DNA of 25,768 bases, taken from positions 1 to 25,768 of the forward strand of contig JAERRP010000180.1 of NCBI GenBank assembly GCA_016735415.1. Direction: 5' to 3'. Below, piece after piece: positions 8,376 through 16,783 of this stretch. The position numbers and the translations under genes are program-made. Under the pieces are notes generated by a model. The model made no database searches. It saw nothing but the letters and a program-made list of their open reading frames with translations, and had not been told where the DNA came from. This DNA comes from Desulfobacterales bacterium (lineage in GTDB: Bacteria; Desulfobacterota; Desulfobacteria; Desulfobacterales; UBA5852). Within the stretch, counting starts at the first letter, position 1, and every line of letters starts with the position of its first letter.

Positions 8376-9380
8376 CTATTTATTAGGATTCAGCGTCTTT
8401 GCCAGAGAATGAAGATTGGGCTCCTCACCCACGGCGATCAGGGTATCGCCGGCGGCAATGAGCGATTCGAACGATGGATTGAACAGCATTTCTCCGGTTG
8501 CTTTCTCAATGGCGATAACAATAAGGTTGTAGCGTTGCCGAATACCGGAGTCCTTGAGGGTTAAACTGGCCAGGCGTGAGGCCCCACTAACCGGCAGCTC
8601 CTCCATCAGGATATCCTTGCGTTTGGTACTCAAGGCAAAATCAAGAAAACTGGTTACCTTGGGACGCAGGATTTTTTGGGCCAGGCGCAGGGCACCCACC
8701 TCGTAAGGGCTTTCCACGGTTGTGGCGCCGGCGGCCTTGAGCTTGTCTTTGGAACGATCCTCGCCGGCGCGGGCAATGATGTCCAGGTGAGGATTTAGTT
8801 GACGCGCGGTAAGTACCAGGAAAACATTGTTCGTGTCCGTGGCCAAGGCCGAAACCAGGCCCCTGGCTTTCTGAATACCGGCCTTGATAAGCGTGGTCTC
8901 CTCCGTGGCATCGCCCGCAACATACAGCACACCATCTTCTTCCAGCGCCGCGGCCAGATCAGGATTATTATCGATGACAACGATATCGGATATCTTGCGT
9001 CTAAGATTTCTAACCAGTACGCGACCGATTCGACCGTAACCGCATATGATATAGTGATTCTTCAGCCGTTTGATTTTTTGATCCAATCTTCTTCTCCCCA
9101 TGATCTGCCGGATTTGTCCTTCAACCATCAACTGCACAACCGCCCCGGCGACATACACGCTGAAGCCTACGCCGGTCAGCACGATAAAAATAGTAAAGAC
9201 GCGACCAACAAGGTCGACTTGGCGCACTTCTCCGTATCCGACCGTCGAAATGGTGATGACGGTCATGTACAGAGAATCCATAAAATTCCAGCCCTCGATC
9301 AGCATATAACCAAAAGTGCCGATAATTAGAATCAGAAAGGCCAGAATCAGTGAAACGATAAGGTGCCGGACACGGTTCAT
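8376..9380 (-). CDS. Two-TM potassium channel with RCK (TrkA-N/TrkA-C) domains
   Basis: An MthK/Kch-like K+ channel subunit of 334 residues. TM1 covers about 7-28, then a pore helix, the selectivity filter TVGYG at 46-50 and TM2 at about 60-86. The cytoplasmic RCK domain begins near 109 with the Rossmann motif ICGYGRIGR (112-120) and the acidic Asp137 at the end of beta 2, which suggests NAD(H) or nucleotide binding. A TrkA-C lobe fills about 250-330. The filter is intact, so it should conduct K+. The gene is divergent from pcm, and its ATG at 9380 has AAGGA about 14 bases upstream. It converges on the folate gene; the 134 bases between (8242-8375) show no clear terminator. Confidence 0.93.
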   Translation of the reverse strand: MNRVRHLIVSLILAFLILIIGTFGYMLIEGWNFMDSLYMTVITISTVGYGEVRQVDLVGRVFTIFIVLTGVGFSVYVAGAVVQLMVEGQIRQIMGRRRLDQKIKRLKNHYIICGYGRIGRVLVRNLRRKISDIVVIDNNPDLAAALEEDGVLYVAGDATEETTLIKAGIQKARGLVSALATDTNNVFLVLTARQLNPHLDIIARAGEDRSKDKLKAAGATTVESPYEVGALRLAQKILRPKVTSFLDFALSTKRKDILMEELPVSGASRLASLTLKDSGIRQRYNLIVIAIEKATGEMLFNPSFESLIAAGDTLIAVGEEPNLHSLAKTLNPNK

Positions 9381-9542
9381 GGAAAAGTGATGGATCCTTT
9401 TCGATATTATGCTTGTTCAATAGGTCAATTGCTTGTAAAAAATCAATGGTCTTTTGGTTACTGCGAACCGGTACGCCATACGCCAATCTGTGCTCAGGGC
9501 CGCTTGACGAGCATTGGGGCGACTGTTAAAGGAAAAAGCGAT

Positions 9543-10202
9543 ATGTCGTGGGATGAGATGAAATACGCCCGGCGGCGGGAGGAGATGGTCCGGCGCCAGA
9601 TTGAGGCGCGCAATATAGTCGCTCCTGCGGTCTTAGCGGCCATGCGCAAAGTGCCGCGGCATTTATTCGTCAGCGAGGCCCTGCGGCATAAAGCCTACGA
9701 GGATTATCCGCTACCGATTGGAGAACAACAGACCATCTCCCAACCCTTTATCGTCGCGGAAATGACCCAGGCGCTGGATCTGCGTTCAAACGATCGCGTG
9801 CTGGAGATTGGCACCGGCTCCGGGTACCAGGCCGCCATTTTGGCTGAGATCGCTTATCGCGTTTATACCATTGAGCGCCTGCACCCGCTTTATATCCAAG
9901 CACGCCGGTTGTTCGATATACTGCAGTATCACAATATCGTGACACGGTATTCGGATGGTACCAAGGGCTGGCGGGAGCAAAGCCCTTTTGATGCCATCAT
10001 CGTTACGGCCGGCGCTCCGAAAGCACCGGAGACCCTCATCAATCAGCTGGCCGCGGGCGGGCGCATGGTCATCCCGGTTGGCGATCGATATGCACAGGAC
10101 CTGATTAAAATCACCAAAAATAAGCAGGGCGTTCACCAATACAGCCTGGGTGGCTGCCGCTTTGTTAAGCTGATCGGCGAGGAAGGCTGGGGAGGAGGTT
10201 AG
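9543..10202 (+). CDS. pcm: Protein-L-isoaspartate O-methyltransferase
   Basis: Repairs isoaspartyl residues in aged proteins using S-adenosylmethionine. I chose ATG 9543 because AAAGG at 9528-9532 precedes it by 10 bases and the resulting 219 residues match the family. An in-frame extension to 9363 would overlap the divergent channel gene and is unlikely to be translated. Visible motifs are the family signature around TISQPFIVA (64-72), with HLFV (40-43) before it, and the SAM motif EIGTGSGYQ (88-96). FDAIIVTAGAP (149-159) forms the post-II region. The stop overlaps the LysR gene's stop on the other strand by four bases (10199-10202), leaving no room for a terminator between the two convergent genes. 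Confidence 0.95.
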   Translation: MSWDEMKYARRREEMVRRQIEARNIVAPAVLAAMRKVPRHLFVSEALRHKAYEDYPLPIGEQQTISQPFIVAEMTQALDLRSNDRVLEIGTGSGYQAAILAEIAYRVYTIERLHPLYIQARRLFDILQYHNIVTRYSDGTKGWREQSPFDAIIVTAGAPKAPETLINQLAAGGRMVIPVGDRYAQDLIKITKNKQGVHQYSLGGCRFVKLIGEEGWGGG

Positions 10203-11095
10203 GGCGGGACGGCTGAATACAAATGCTCCCGGAAGACACGTGCTAAGGGCGACTCGGTGCGGCGGTTATCCCGAACCAAATAGAATTTTCGCTTGAGATC
10301 GAGCCCTTTGATATCCAGGGCCGCTAACGTTCCGCAACGCAGGCCCTCCTGCACGGCCTGCATCGATAAAATCGATACCCCCATGCCGCTTTTAATGCCT
10401 TGCAGGACGGCGGCCGTGCTCCCCATTTCGGCAACGATGTTGAAATCTTCCACTTTGCGATTGATTTTCTGAAGACCTTGCTTGAAGGCTTTTAATGTGC
10501 CGGAGCCCGATTCACGCAAAATAAACGGTTCGGTGTGCAATTCATCGATATGAACCGACTGGGCCTGGCCCCAACGATGTCCGCACGGCACCACCAACCG
10601 CATCGTATCGGTTGCTATCGCAGCGTACTGAAGATAACGCTCCTCATAATGGGCGCCAATCACGCCCAATTCAACTTCACCACTGAGGGTCTTGTGAATG
10701 ATGTCTCGTGAGTCGCCAATCGTCAGCTTCAATCTGATCTGGGGGAAAATGGTTTTAAAACCACCGATAATAGAGGGCAAAAGGTAATTACCGGGAATTG
10801 TACTACCGCCGATGGCCAGTACCCCGCGGTAACGGCCGTGATATTCAGCTAAGGCATTTTCCGTTTCGTCCCTCAGATCCAATAATTGCTTCGCATACTG
10901 ATACAGCAGTTTCCCGCTTGGGGTCGGGAGCGCCTGCTTTGCCAGTCGTTCAATCAGAATACAGTCAAAATGGCGTTCAAGCTCTTTGATATGGCTGCTG
11001 ACGGTAGGCTGGGACAGGTGAACCGCATGGGCCGCTTTGGAAAAGCTTTTCAGCTCAATGACGTTGCAGAAAATGTGAAGCTGCCATAAGTCCAT
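10199..11095 (-). CDS. LysR-family transcriptional regulator, selenium-metabolism-associated type
   Basis: A 298-residue LysR regulator. The winged HTH is at about 1-60 (HIFCNVIELKSFSKAAHAVH, then LSQPTVSSHIKELE), and the periplasmic-binding-like effector domain at about 90-290. The opening MDLWQLHIFCNVIELKSFSKA and the overall CysB/CysL-like layout resemble the LysR subgroup that accompanies selenium-metabolism genes in anaerobes. That subgroup call is from memory of the family, and no selenium genes lie in this window. The ATG shares one base with the coaD stop (TGATG), so the gene is translationally coupled to coaD rather than divergent from a target, which is unusual for LysR proteins. 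Confidence 0.88.
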   Translation of the reverse strand: MDLWQLHIFCNVIELKSFSKAAHAVHLSQPTVSSHIKELERHFDCILIERLAKQALPTPSGKLLYQYAKQLLDLRDETENALAEYHGRYRGVLAIGGSTIPGNYLLPSIIGGFKTIFPQIRLKLTIGDSRDIIHKTLSGEVELGVIGAHYEERYLQYAAIATDTMRLVVPCGHRWGQAQSVHIDELHTEPFILRESGSGTLKAFKQGLQKINRKVEDFNIVAEMGSTAAVLQGIKSGMGVSILSMQAVQEGLRCGTLAALDIKGLDLKRKFYLVRDNRRTESPLARVFREHLYSAVPP

Positions 11096-11595
11096 CAGCT
11101 TGAGGGGTGCGAAGGGGCAAACTTTTGCTGAAGTTTTTGATTGACGATTTTGGGAACCATGCCGGTAATATTTCCGCCGAAGCGTGCCGCTTCTTTGATA
11201 ATTGAAGAACTCGTGAAAATCCAGCGCAGCCCCGTCATTAGAAAAACCGTCTGGATCTCACGATTCAAGCGACGATTCATGAGCGCCATCTGGAATTCGT
11301 ACTCGAAATCGGACACGGCGCGCATTCCCCGCAGTATCGCCTGAGCCCCTCGTTGCAGGGCATAATCCACGAGCAAGCCGTCAAAGGTGTCAATCTCAAC
11401 GCTGCCAAAACCCTTCAGGCTGGCATGCAGCATTTCTTTTCTTTCTTGGATGGAGAACAGGGGCGCTTTAGCCGGGTTGTTTAGAATACCGACAACGATC
11501 CGATCAAAAATTTTCAATCCTCTCACGATGATGTCGATGTGACCGTTTGTAACGGGATCGAAAGAACCGGGATAAATTGCCAGTTTTAAAGACAT
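11095..11595 (-). CDS. coaD: Phosphopantetheine adenylyltransferase
   Basis: Adenylylates 4'-phosphopantetheine in the penultimate step of coenzyme A synthesis. Start ATG 11595 gives MSLKLAIYPGSFDPVTNGH and 166 residues, the family length. AAGGA lies about 13 bases upstream. An in-frame upstream extension to 11712 reads through non-conserved sequence and an inverted repeat, so I reject it. Key motifs are the nucleotidyltransferase TNGH (16-19), the substrate-contacting LRGMRAVSDFEYE (88-100) and the phosphate-binding FTSSS (127-131). It follows rsmD as in many bacteria, though with an unusual 261-base gap, and is coupled to the LysR gene downstream. Confidence 0.96.
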   Translation of the reverse strand: MSLKLAIYPGSFDPVTNGHIDIIVRGLKIFDRIVVGILNNPAKAPLFSIQERKEMLHASLKGFGSVEIDTFDGLLVDYALQRGAQAILRGMRAVSDFEYEFQMALMNRRLNREIQTVFLMTGLRWIFTSSSIIKEAARFGGNITGMVPKIVNQKLQQKFAPSHPSS

Positions 11596-11681
11596 ACCGA
11601 CTTGTCGTCCTTTCGGATTAAAAGCTGCGAAAAAAAACAAACGGCCCCATCGCCTTCTTTTTTTGGCCCGGTGACGGTGTT

Positions 11682-11722
11682 GCGTCAATGGCCCTATACA
11701 ACCCGCATGCAACCATTGACGC
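11682..11722. repeat. Perfect 10-bp inverted repeat in the rsmD-coaD gap
   Basis: GCGTCAATGG (11682-11691) and CCATTGACGC (11713-11722) are exact reverse complements separated by 21 bases that themselves contain the palindrome GCATGC. It lies 87 bases upstream of the coaD start in a 261-base gap (11596-11856) that has no convincing gene. No T-run follows on either strand, so it is not an ordinary terminator. It may be an mRNA hairpin or an operator. Confidence 0.5.
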
Positions 11723-11856
11723 GCTTTGTATCCAAACCAAAATCCGACGCAATATCAGGCCAACTTATTTTTTTTATGGCCCGTGCCTGTAAAACGACTT
11801 GGCAATTTGCAATGACTTTATTTAAGGCGGTGGCCGGCGGGGCAATTCTGAAGGGC

Positions 11857-12411
11857 CTATATCATAATACGTAAAAAAGTGACAAGTGTTTTTCCGTAGC
11901 GGCGCTGGTCCCAAAGTGTAAGGCTGTTAGCCGCCGGGTCGATTCTTTCCTGTTGATGATGTTCCAGCACAATCAGTCCGCCGGATTTCATAGCACCACT
12001 TTCGATCAGATGGCGCAAGGTCAAGGCCACCAAACCTTGATTGTAGGGCGGGTCGACAAAGGCGTAGCCAAATTGGAGGGCGCGTGCCGCTAAGCAGCGA
12101 AGGTTATGTTCCGCATCCCAACGGATGATATCCCACTGGTTAGAATTTCCAAGCGGTTCTAGATTCGCTTGCATACATTCCAGGGCCAGAGGGTGCTTGT
12201 CGATGAAAACGGAATGATCCGCTCCTCGGCTGAGGGCTTCAATTCCCATGGCGCCAGTCCCGGCGTAAATATCGAGTACCTTTTGACCACGGATGTCAGG
12301 CCCGATAATATTAAATATGGTTTCACGCAAACGGTCAGACGTCGGACGAATCCATCGACCTCGGGGCGCGCGAATTCGACGGCCACGATATGTGCCTGCA
12401 ATAATCCGCAT
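11857..12411 (-). CDS. rsmD: 16S rRNA m2G966 methyltransferase RsmD
   Basis: Methylates G966 of 16S rRNA during 30S assembly using SAM. The 184-residue protein begins MRIIAGTYRGRRI, has the RPTSDRLRETIFNII segment (22-36), the SAM motif DIYAGTGAMG (47-56) and the catalytic DPPY (120-123). Motif I has Tyr-Ala-Gly-Thr where Phe-Ala-Gly-Ser is commoner, a conservative change. The gene starts eight bases after the stop of the sigma-54 activator and is surely cotranscribed with it. The ribosome site is weak (GAG about 9 bases upstream). Confidence 0.94.
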   Translation of the reverse strand: MRIIAGTYRGRRIRAPRGRWIRPTSDRLRETIFNIIGPDIRGQKVLDIYAGTGAMGIEALSRGADHSVFIDKHPLALECMQANLEPLGNSNQWDIIRWDAEHNLRCLAARALQFGYAFVDPPYNQGLVALTLRHLIESGAMKSGGLIVLEHHQQERIDPAANSLTLWDQRRYGKTLVTFLRIMI

Positions 12412-12419
12412 AGGCGACT

Positions 12420-13775
12420 CTATAGATCAAGTTGTTTCAGTTTTTTATGCAGATAGCTCCGGCCGACCCCGATTTTCATGGCCGTCCGGGTGACATTGCC
12501 ATTATTTTCCGACAATTTGCTGCGGATATAGGCCTTTTCGAAGGCCTTTTTGGCATTTTTGTAATCTTCAATCGAAAAGTACTTCTCTATCTGTACAGAC
12601 GACGCAATCGTGTTTGTATGATAGCTGAGGGGGATATCTTGGGGATGAATCATTTTAGCCGGTACCAGTATGACCAGGTGCTCAATGAGGTTTTTTAGCT
12701 CCCGAACATTTCCGGGCCATGGATAGCGCGTCAATAATTCAAGCGCGGCGGACGTGATTTCTTTGCGCTGATCACCGTTTTGCCGCGCGCATTCATCCAG
12801 AAATAGATCCGCCAGCAGCGGTATGTCTTCCACCCGTTGCCGCAAACTGGGGACCTCAATCGGAACCACGTTGAGGCGATGATAAAGATCTTCGCGAAAA
12901 CGTCCTGCATTTATCTCTTCACGGAGGATTTTATTGGTGGCGGCGATCACCCGCACATCGACACTCAGAACCCGGCCACCGCCCACACGTTGAAATTTCT
13001 GTTCCTGCAGAACACGCAAAATTTTGGCCTGGGTTTTGAGGCTCATATCGCCGATCTCATCCAGAAAGATTGTACCTTCGCTGGCAATCTCAAAGGTGCC
13101 GCGTTTTTTCGCGGTGGCCCCCTGAAAAGCGCCTTTTTCATGCCCGAAAAGATCGCTTTCAATTAATTCATCCGGAATCGCCGCACAATTGACGTCTACA
13201 AAAGGCTTATCCACCCGAGGGCTCAGTTGATAGATCGTCCGCGCCACGAGTTCTTTTCCCGTCCCGTTTTCTCCGTAAATCAACACCCAGGAATCGGTCG
13301 GCGCGACAGCGGCCAGCTTCTGCTTCAACTCAACAATTGGCTGGCTTCGGCCGTCAATCGAGTGCTTCTCCAGCGTTTTTTTACGAAGATAGCGGTTTTC
13401 TTCTTCCAGGCGCCTGAAGTTTAAAGCGTTGTTAATCGCCACAATAACCTTGTCGAAGGAGAGCGGCTTTTCGATCAGATCGAAAGCGCCAAGCTTGGTG
13501 GCTTTAACCGCCGTTTCAATATTGCCGTGCCCCGTTATGATGATCGCCTGGATAAAAGGATTGTTGGATTTGATCTCCTTGAGGGTTTCAATCCCGTCGA
13601 TACCCGGCATCCAGATATCCAGCAGGACCAAATCGGGGGAATCGTTATCAATCATTTGAAGGGCTTCATACCCATTCGAGGCCGTTAGAACATCAAAGCC
13701 TTCATCGGTCAGCAAACCTTTCAATGATTGCACAATAGACGGTTCATCATCGACAATTAAAATGGTTGGGAACAT
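12420..13775 (-). CDS. Sigma-54-dependent response regulator, NtrX/NtrC-like, with variant GAFQGA loop
   Basis: A 451-residue three-domain activator: receiver domain (phospho-acceptor Asp53, Lys103), AAA+ domain with Walker A GENGTGKE (168-175) and Walker B TIFLDE (235-240), and a Fis-type HTH at about 425-450 (NGNVTRTAMKIGVGRSYLHK). It should drive open-complex formation by sigma-54 polymerase after phosphorylation, probably by the kinase encoded 42 bases upstream. The loop that contacts sigma-54, normally GAFTGA, reads GAFQGA (215-220), with codon CAG for the key Thr. All other ATPase residues appear intact. No clear -24/-12 promoter was found in this window, so its targets are unknown. Start ATG 13775 has only a weak ribosome site. 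Confidence 0.93.
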   Translation of the reverse strand: MFPTILIVDDEPSIVQSLKGLLTDEGFDVLTASNGYEALQMIDNDSPDLVLLDIWMPGIDGIETLKEIKSNNPFIQAIIITGHGNIETAVKATKLGAFDLIEKPLSFDKVIVAINNALNFRRLEEENRYLRKKTLEKHSIDGRSQPIVELKQKLAAVAPTDSWVLIYGENGTGKELVARTIYQLSPRVDKPFVDVNCAAIPDELIESDLFGHEKGAFQGATAKKRGTFEIASEGTIFLDEIGDMSLKTQAKILRVLQEQKFQRVGGGRVLSVDVRVIAATNKILREEINAGRFREDLYHRLNVVPIEVPSLRQRVEDIPLLADLFLDECARQNGDQRKEITSAALELLTRYPWPGNVRELKNLIEHLVILVPAKMIHPQDIPLSYHTNTIASSVQIEKYFSIEDYKNAKKAFEKAYIRSKLSENNGNVTRTAMKIGVGRSYLHKKLKQLDL

Positions 13776-13817
13776 TACATCGCTTTCGGTTTATTCGTTA
13801 CTAATCAGTTCCTTAGC

Positions 13818-16076
13818 TTACGTGTTGACCTCGGCAGCGACGGGCAAGGTGATAATAAACCGTGCACCGTAAGGGAGGCGATCCTCAACACGGATGGATC
13901 CGTCATGTTCGGCCACAATGGTGTTTACGATTGTAAGACCCAGGCCCATCCCCGCCTTTTTGGTTGAAAAGTCGGGTTCAAACAGGCGTGATTTATCTTC
14001 ATCGGAAATCCCGGGGCCATTGTCACCTACAATGATCTGAACTTTTTCCGCTGAGCTGCTATAATTCAGTTTGATTTCAATTTCACCCCTTCCCCGCAAA
14101 GCGGTAATCGCGTTATCGACAAGGTTGATCAGGGCTTGTTTGATTTGTTGGCGATCCAGCGATAACAGCGGTATGGGTAAATCGCCTTCGAGCTGCATCT
14201 TAAAACGAATATACTCGTGCCCCTCTTTGTATAATATTACGGTCTCCTCGATAATCGGAGGCAAATCACACGGTTGCGGATTGGCCGAAGGAAAGCGCGC
14301 AAAGTCGGAGAACTCGTTAACCAGATTGCGAATCAACTCCACATGATCGATAATCATACGGGTGCACTCATCAAAGACGGCATCCTCAATTTGATGGCCA
14401 TATTTTCGTTTTAGCCTTTGAGCGGATAGCGAAATGGGTGTCAGGGGGTTTTTAACCTCATGCGCGATTCTGCGCGCCACTTCCCTCCAGGCCGCCAGGC
14501 GCTGCGCTTTTTCTAGCTCGGTCAAGTCGTCAAACACCATGACAACCCCGATCGGTCGACGACTGTCATCCTGCAAGGCGGCCAAGCTAACTAGAAATCT
14601 GCGCGAACGCCCCTGGATATTTAAGCGTAGCGGCCGTTCCACCGTATGCCCGGTCGATGATTGAATTTCATTCCAGACTTCATTGGCTTTATCGAGGAAA
14701 GGAAGCGGCAGCAATTCTTCATAACGCCGATTGATAATGCTCTCGGCATTGAGACTTAGCATCTTCTCCGCAGAAGTATTCATGGTTAAAATGACACCGG
14801 TGACATCCAACGATATTACGCCCGCGGAGATATTTTTAAGCACGATTTCCATGTAACGGCGCCGGGCCTCAATTTCAATGTTGCGCTGGCGGAGCATTTC
14901 CGCCGACAATTCCAATTGCTCGCGGCTCAAACGAAGATCATGGGTCATTTTATTGAAAGAATCGACCAGCACTCCAATTTCATCTCCGGCGTTCAAATCC
15001 AGATGAACCGTCAAATCACCATTCGCGACCCGTCGCGTACCTTCGGCCAGTTCCATGAGTGGAATGATCATACTTTTAGCCAGATAAAAGCCAAACCAGA
15101 TAGCACAGAACATCACCAATAAGGCGACAATCGACCAATACATGTAATAGGTCGTTTGAATGGGTTTCTTGAGCAGTTTGATCTGCTGGTACTCCTCGAA
15201 ACTTTTTGAAATAGCGTGCATGTCGGCCGTCAAGGTTTGCGGGACGAGAATAGCCAGGCCAATGTAAGCGCGTGCTTCCCGGCCCTGCGCACCGACTGGA
15301 ACGGTGCCAAAGGTGCGGATCAATTCTCCGGCGGCTAAGTTTTCCGTGATTGTTTTGACGGTTTCAAGAGAGGTGTCCGGCTGAAAAGACTCCGGGTCTA
15401 ATTTATCTAAGGCGCTATTTTTCAGAAGGGGCGACAACACCAGGGCCGCTCGCTGGAATTGCGGGGTATAAATTTCCAGAGCGGCTAAATTATACTGCTC
15501 CTGAAAATGCTTGAGGTAGGTAATCAAGGCCTGTGGGTTCGGTTGGGCTAGCATGTCATCGGCCATCAACCGGTCCGATATATGATTGATAAGATAGTGA
15601 TTGTTGCTTTCAATCCTTTCATAAACGCCGTGACCGAGATTGAGCGATTTTTGTAAAGCTTGCTCGACCGGCACATTGAACCAGAATTCAATGCTGGTCG
15701 AGATGAAATTTATTGAAAAAACGAATAAAACGGTCGTTGGCAGTAGGGTTAGGGCTACAAACGAGACCACCAGGCGGGTACGCAGATTGGCGCCAATGGC
15801 ACGGCGTCGTCGATCATACAGCAGTTTGACAAGATTGCGGAATACCAGAAAGATGAGAAGAATTAAGAGCAGCAGGTTGATGTTTATGAGGATAAACATC
15901 AGGATCGTGTTGGAGATCGGAATATCGGTTCCGAATTGGATAATCCGTGTTTCTATAAAGGTCAACAGGCCGACGCTGGCGAGAATGCACGGTATGAGAA
16001 TGAGTTCGCGCTTCCGCCGCCGACGTTCAGTGGCAGGATTCGGCGTCCGGAAAAGTTTGGAAGTACTTCGATTCAT
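13818..16076 (-). CDS. Membrane sensor histidine kinase, NtrY-like
   Basis: A 752-residue kinase. Three N-terminal TM segments lie near 25-46, 57-83 and 101-126. An extracytoplasmic domain follows at about 130-308, then a fourth TM (310-334), HAMP (335-390), PAS (about 405-515), HisKA with His539 in RIAHEVKNPLTPIS, and a HATPase with NLVDNAITAL, DNGPGI and GMGLGL boxes. This order is that of NtrY, the partner of NtrX. The cognate regulator is encoded directly downstream. The large extracytoplasmic domain suggests an envelope or periplasmic signal. Nitrogen involvement is not implied: no glnA or nif genes are nearby. The ATG at 16076 lacks a good ribosome site. Confidence 0.94.
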   Translation of the reverse strand: MNRSTSKLFRTPNPATERRRRKRELILIPCILASVGLLTFIETRIIQFGTDIPISNTILMFILININLLLLILLIFLVFRNLVKLLYDRRRRAIGANLRTRLVVSFVALTLLPTTVLFVFSINFISTSIEFWFNVPVEQALQKSLNLGHGVYERIESNNHYLINHISDRLMADDMLAQPNPQALITYLKHFQEQYNLAALEIYTPQFQRAALVLSPLLKNSALDKLDPESFQPDTSLETVKTITENLAAGELIRTFGTVPVGAQGREARAYIGLAILVPQTLTADMHAISKSFEEYQQIKLLKKPIQTTYYMYWSIVALLVMFCAIWFGFYLAKSMIIPLMELAEGTRRVANGDLTVHLDLNAGDEIGVLVDSFNKMTHDLRLSREQLELSAEMLRQRNIEIEARRRYMEIVLKNISAGVISLDVTGVILTMNTSAEKMLSLNAESIINRRYEELLPLPFLDKANEVWNEIQSSTGHTVERPLRLNIQGRSRRFLVSLAALQDDSRRPIGVVMVFDDLTELEKAQRLAAWREVARRIAHEVKNPLTPISLSAQRLKRKYGHQIEDAVFDECTRMIIDHVELIRNLVNEFSDFARFPSANPQPCDLPPIIEETVILYKEGHEYIRFKMQLEGDLPIPLLSLDRQQIKQALINLVDNAITALRGRGEIEIKLNYSSSAEKVQIIVGDNGPGISDEDKSRLFEPDFSTKKAGMGLGLTIVNTIVAEHDGSIRVEDRLPYGARFIITLPVAAEVNT

Positions 16077-16104
16077 TTAAGTCCGGAGACCTTGAACAAC
16101 AAAA

Positions 16105-16665
16105 TCAGTAGATAAAAGAGACCGAGTGCCAGTCTGTTTCGAAATCCCAAAAAGTTACAAAGTAAAAAACATAATGAAGGTAAAACGGCAACGTCATTTT
16201 GGACAACTCCGCCTTGGCGCGCAGTTCATAACCTTCATCTCTTTGCATTTGCGCAAGTGGCAGGATATCGATTCCATCGATTTGCGTCATCAGGGCCCGT
16301 GCTTCAGAAAACGAATGCGTCACAATCGATGGGCCCCTGGCCCAAGAACGGTAGACCACAAATTCTTTTCTGGTTTTATCATATGTCAGCGAATGGGTCA
16401 GATTTAAGCTCACTAATGTTTCGCTCAGCCACATCGATCGGTTACGGTATAAACGGATTAAAAAAGTGAATTTGGTCGTTACTTCATTCAGAATGGCATC
16501 GATCATTTCTGGCGGGAAGGCGCCCTCAACCTGCATGGATACAAGCATGCGATCATCAGTGCTCGATATCGTAATGTTTTTTAGGCGAGCCTCCTGCGCC
16601 ATAGCACTGACGGCCGTCGCCAGATAGACAAACCCACATAGCGCTACGATTATAGGTTTTAACAT
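16105..16665 (-). CDS. DUF4390 domain secreted protein
   Basis: A 186-residue protein of unknown function with a signal peptide (MLKPIIVALCGFVYLATAVS, cleavage likely after AMA). The rest is a DUF4390-like beta-rich domain with VSMQVEGAFPPEMIDAILNE, then TKFTFLIRLYRNRSMW, and LTHSLTYDKTRKEFVVYR. The C-terminus is hydrophobic (FYLHYVFYFVTFWDFETDW) and may anchor it to the membrane. I chose ATG 16665, not the longer frame up to 16869, because the extension carries a 16-base-period duplication and a palindromic element and lacks protein character. Members of this family often sit directly upstream of NtrY-like kinases, as here with 28 bases between, so it may help sense or transmit the envelope signal. 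That role is inferred. Confidence 0.8.
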   Translation of the reverse strand: MLKPIIVALCGFVYLATAVSAMAQEARLKNITISSTDDRMLVSMQVEGAFPPEMIDAILNEVTTKFTFLIRLYRNRSMWLSETLVSLNLTHSLTYDKTRKEFVVYRSWARGPSIVTHSFSEARALMTQIDGIDILPLAQMQRDEGYELRAKAELSKMTLPFYLHYVFYFVTFWDFETDWHSVSFIY

Positions 16666-16666
16666 C

Positions 16667-16695
16667 TGAAAGGATGGCCCTTTGAAAGGATGGCC
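16667..16695. repeat. Tandem 13-bp repeat, period 16
   Basis: TGAAAGGATGGCC occurs at 16667-16679 and again at 16683-16695, separated by CTT. The period of 16 is not a multiple of three, which argues that this stretch just upstream of the DUF4390 start is not coding. It probably arose by replication slippage and duplicates an AAAGG-containing segment. Confidence 0.7.
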
Positions 16696-16783
16696 ATGGT
16701 AAAATAGCATTCGAATAGATCCGTTGTTATCGACATCGTTTCGGGATTTTGAGCAACGAATGTTGTACCCGCTTTTTAAGCGC

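Noticed and set aside
9363..9542. In-frame upstream extension of pcm
   Set aside because: It overlaps the divergent channel start, lacks a ribosome site and adds residues beyond the family length. ATG 9543 has AAAGG at 10 bases.
11596..11874. Small genes in the rsmD-coaD gap on either strand
   Set aside because: No ribosome sites or recognisable protein character; the frames run across an inverted repeat and low-complexity A/T tracts.
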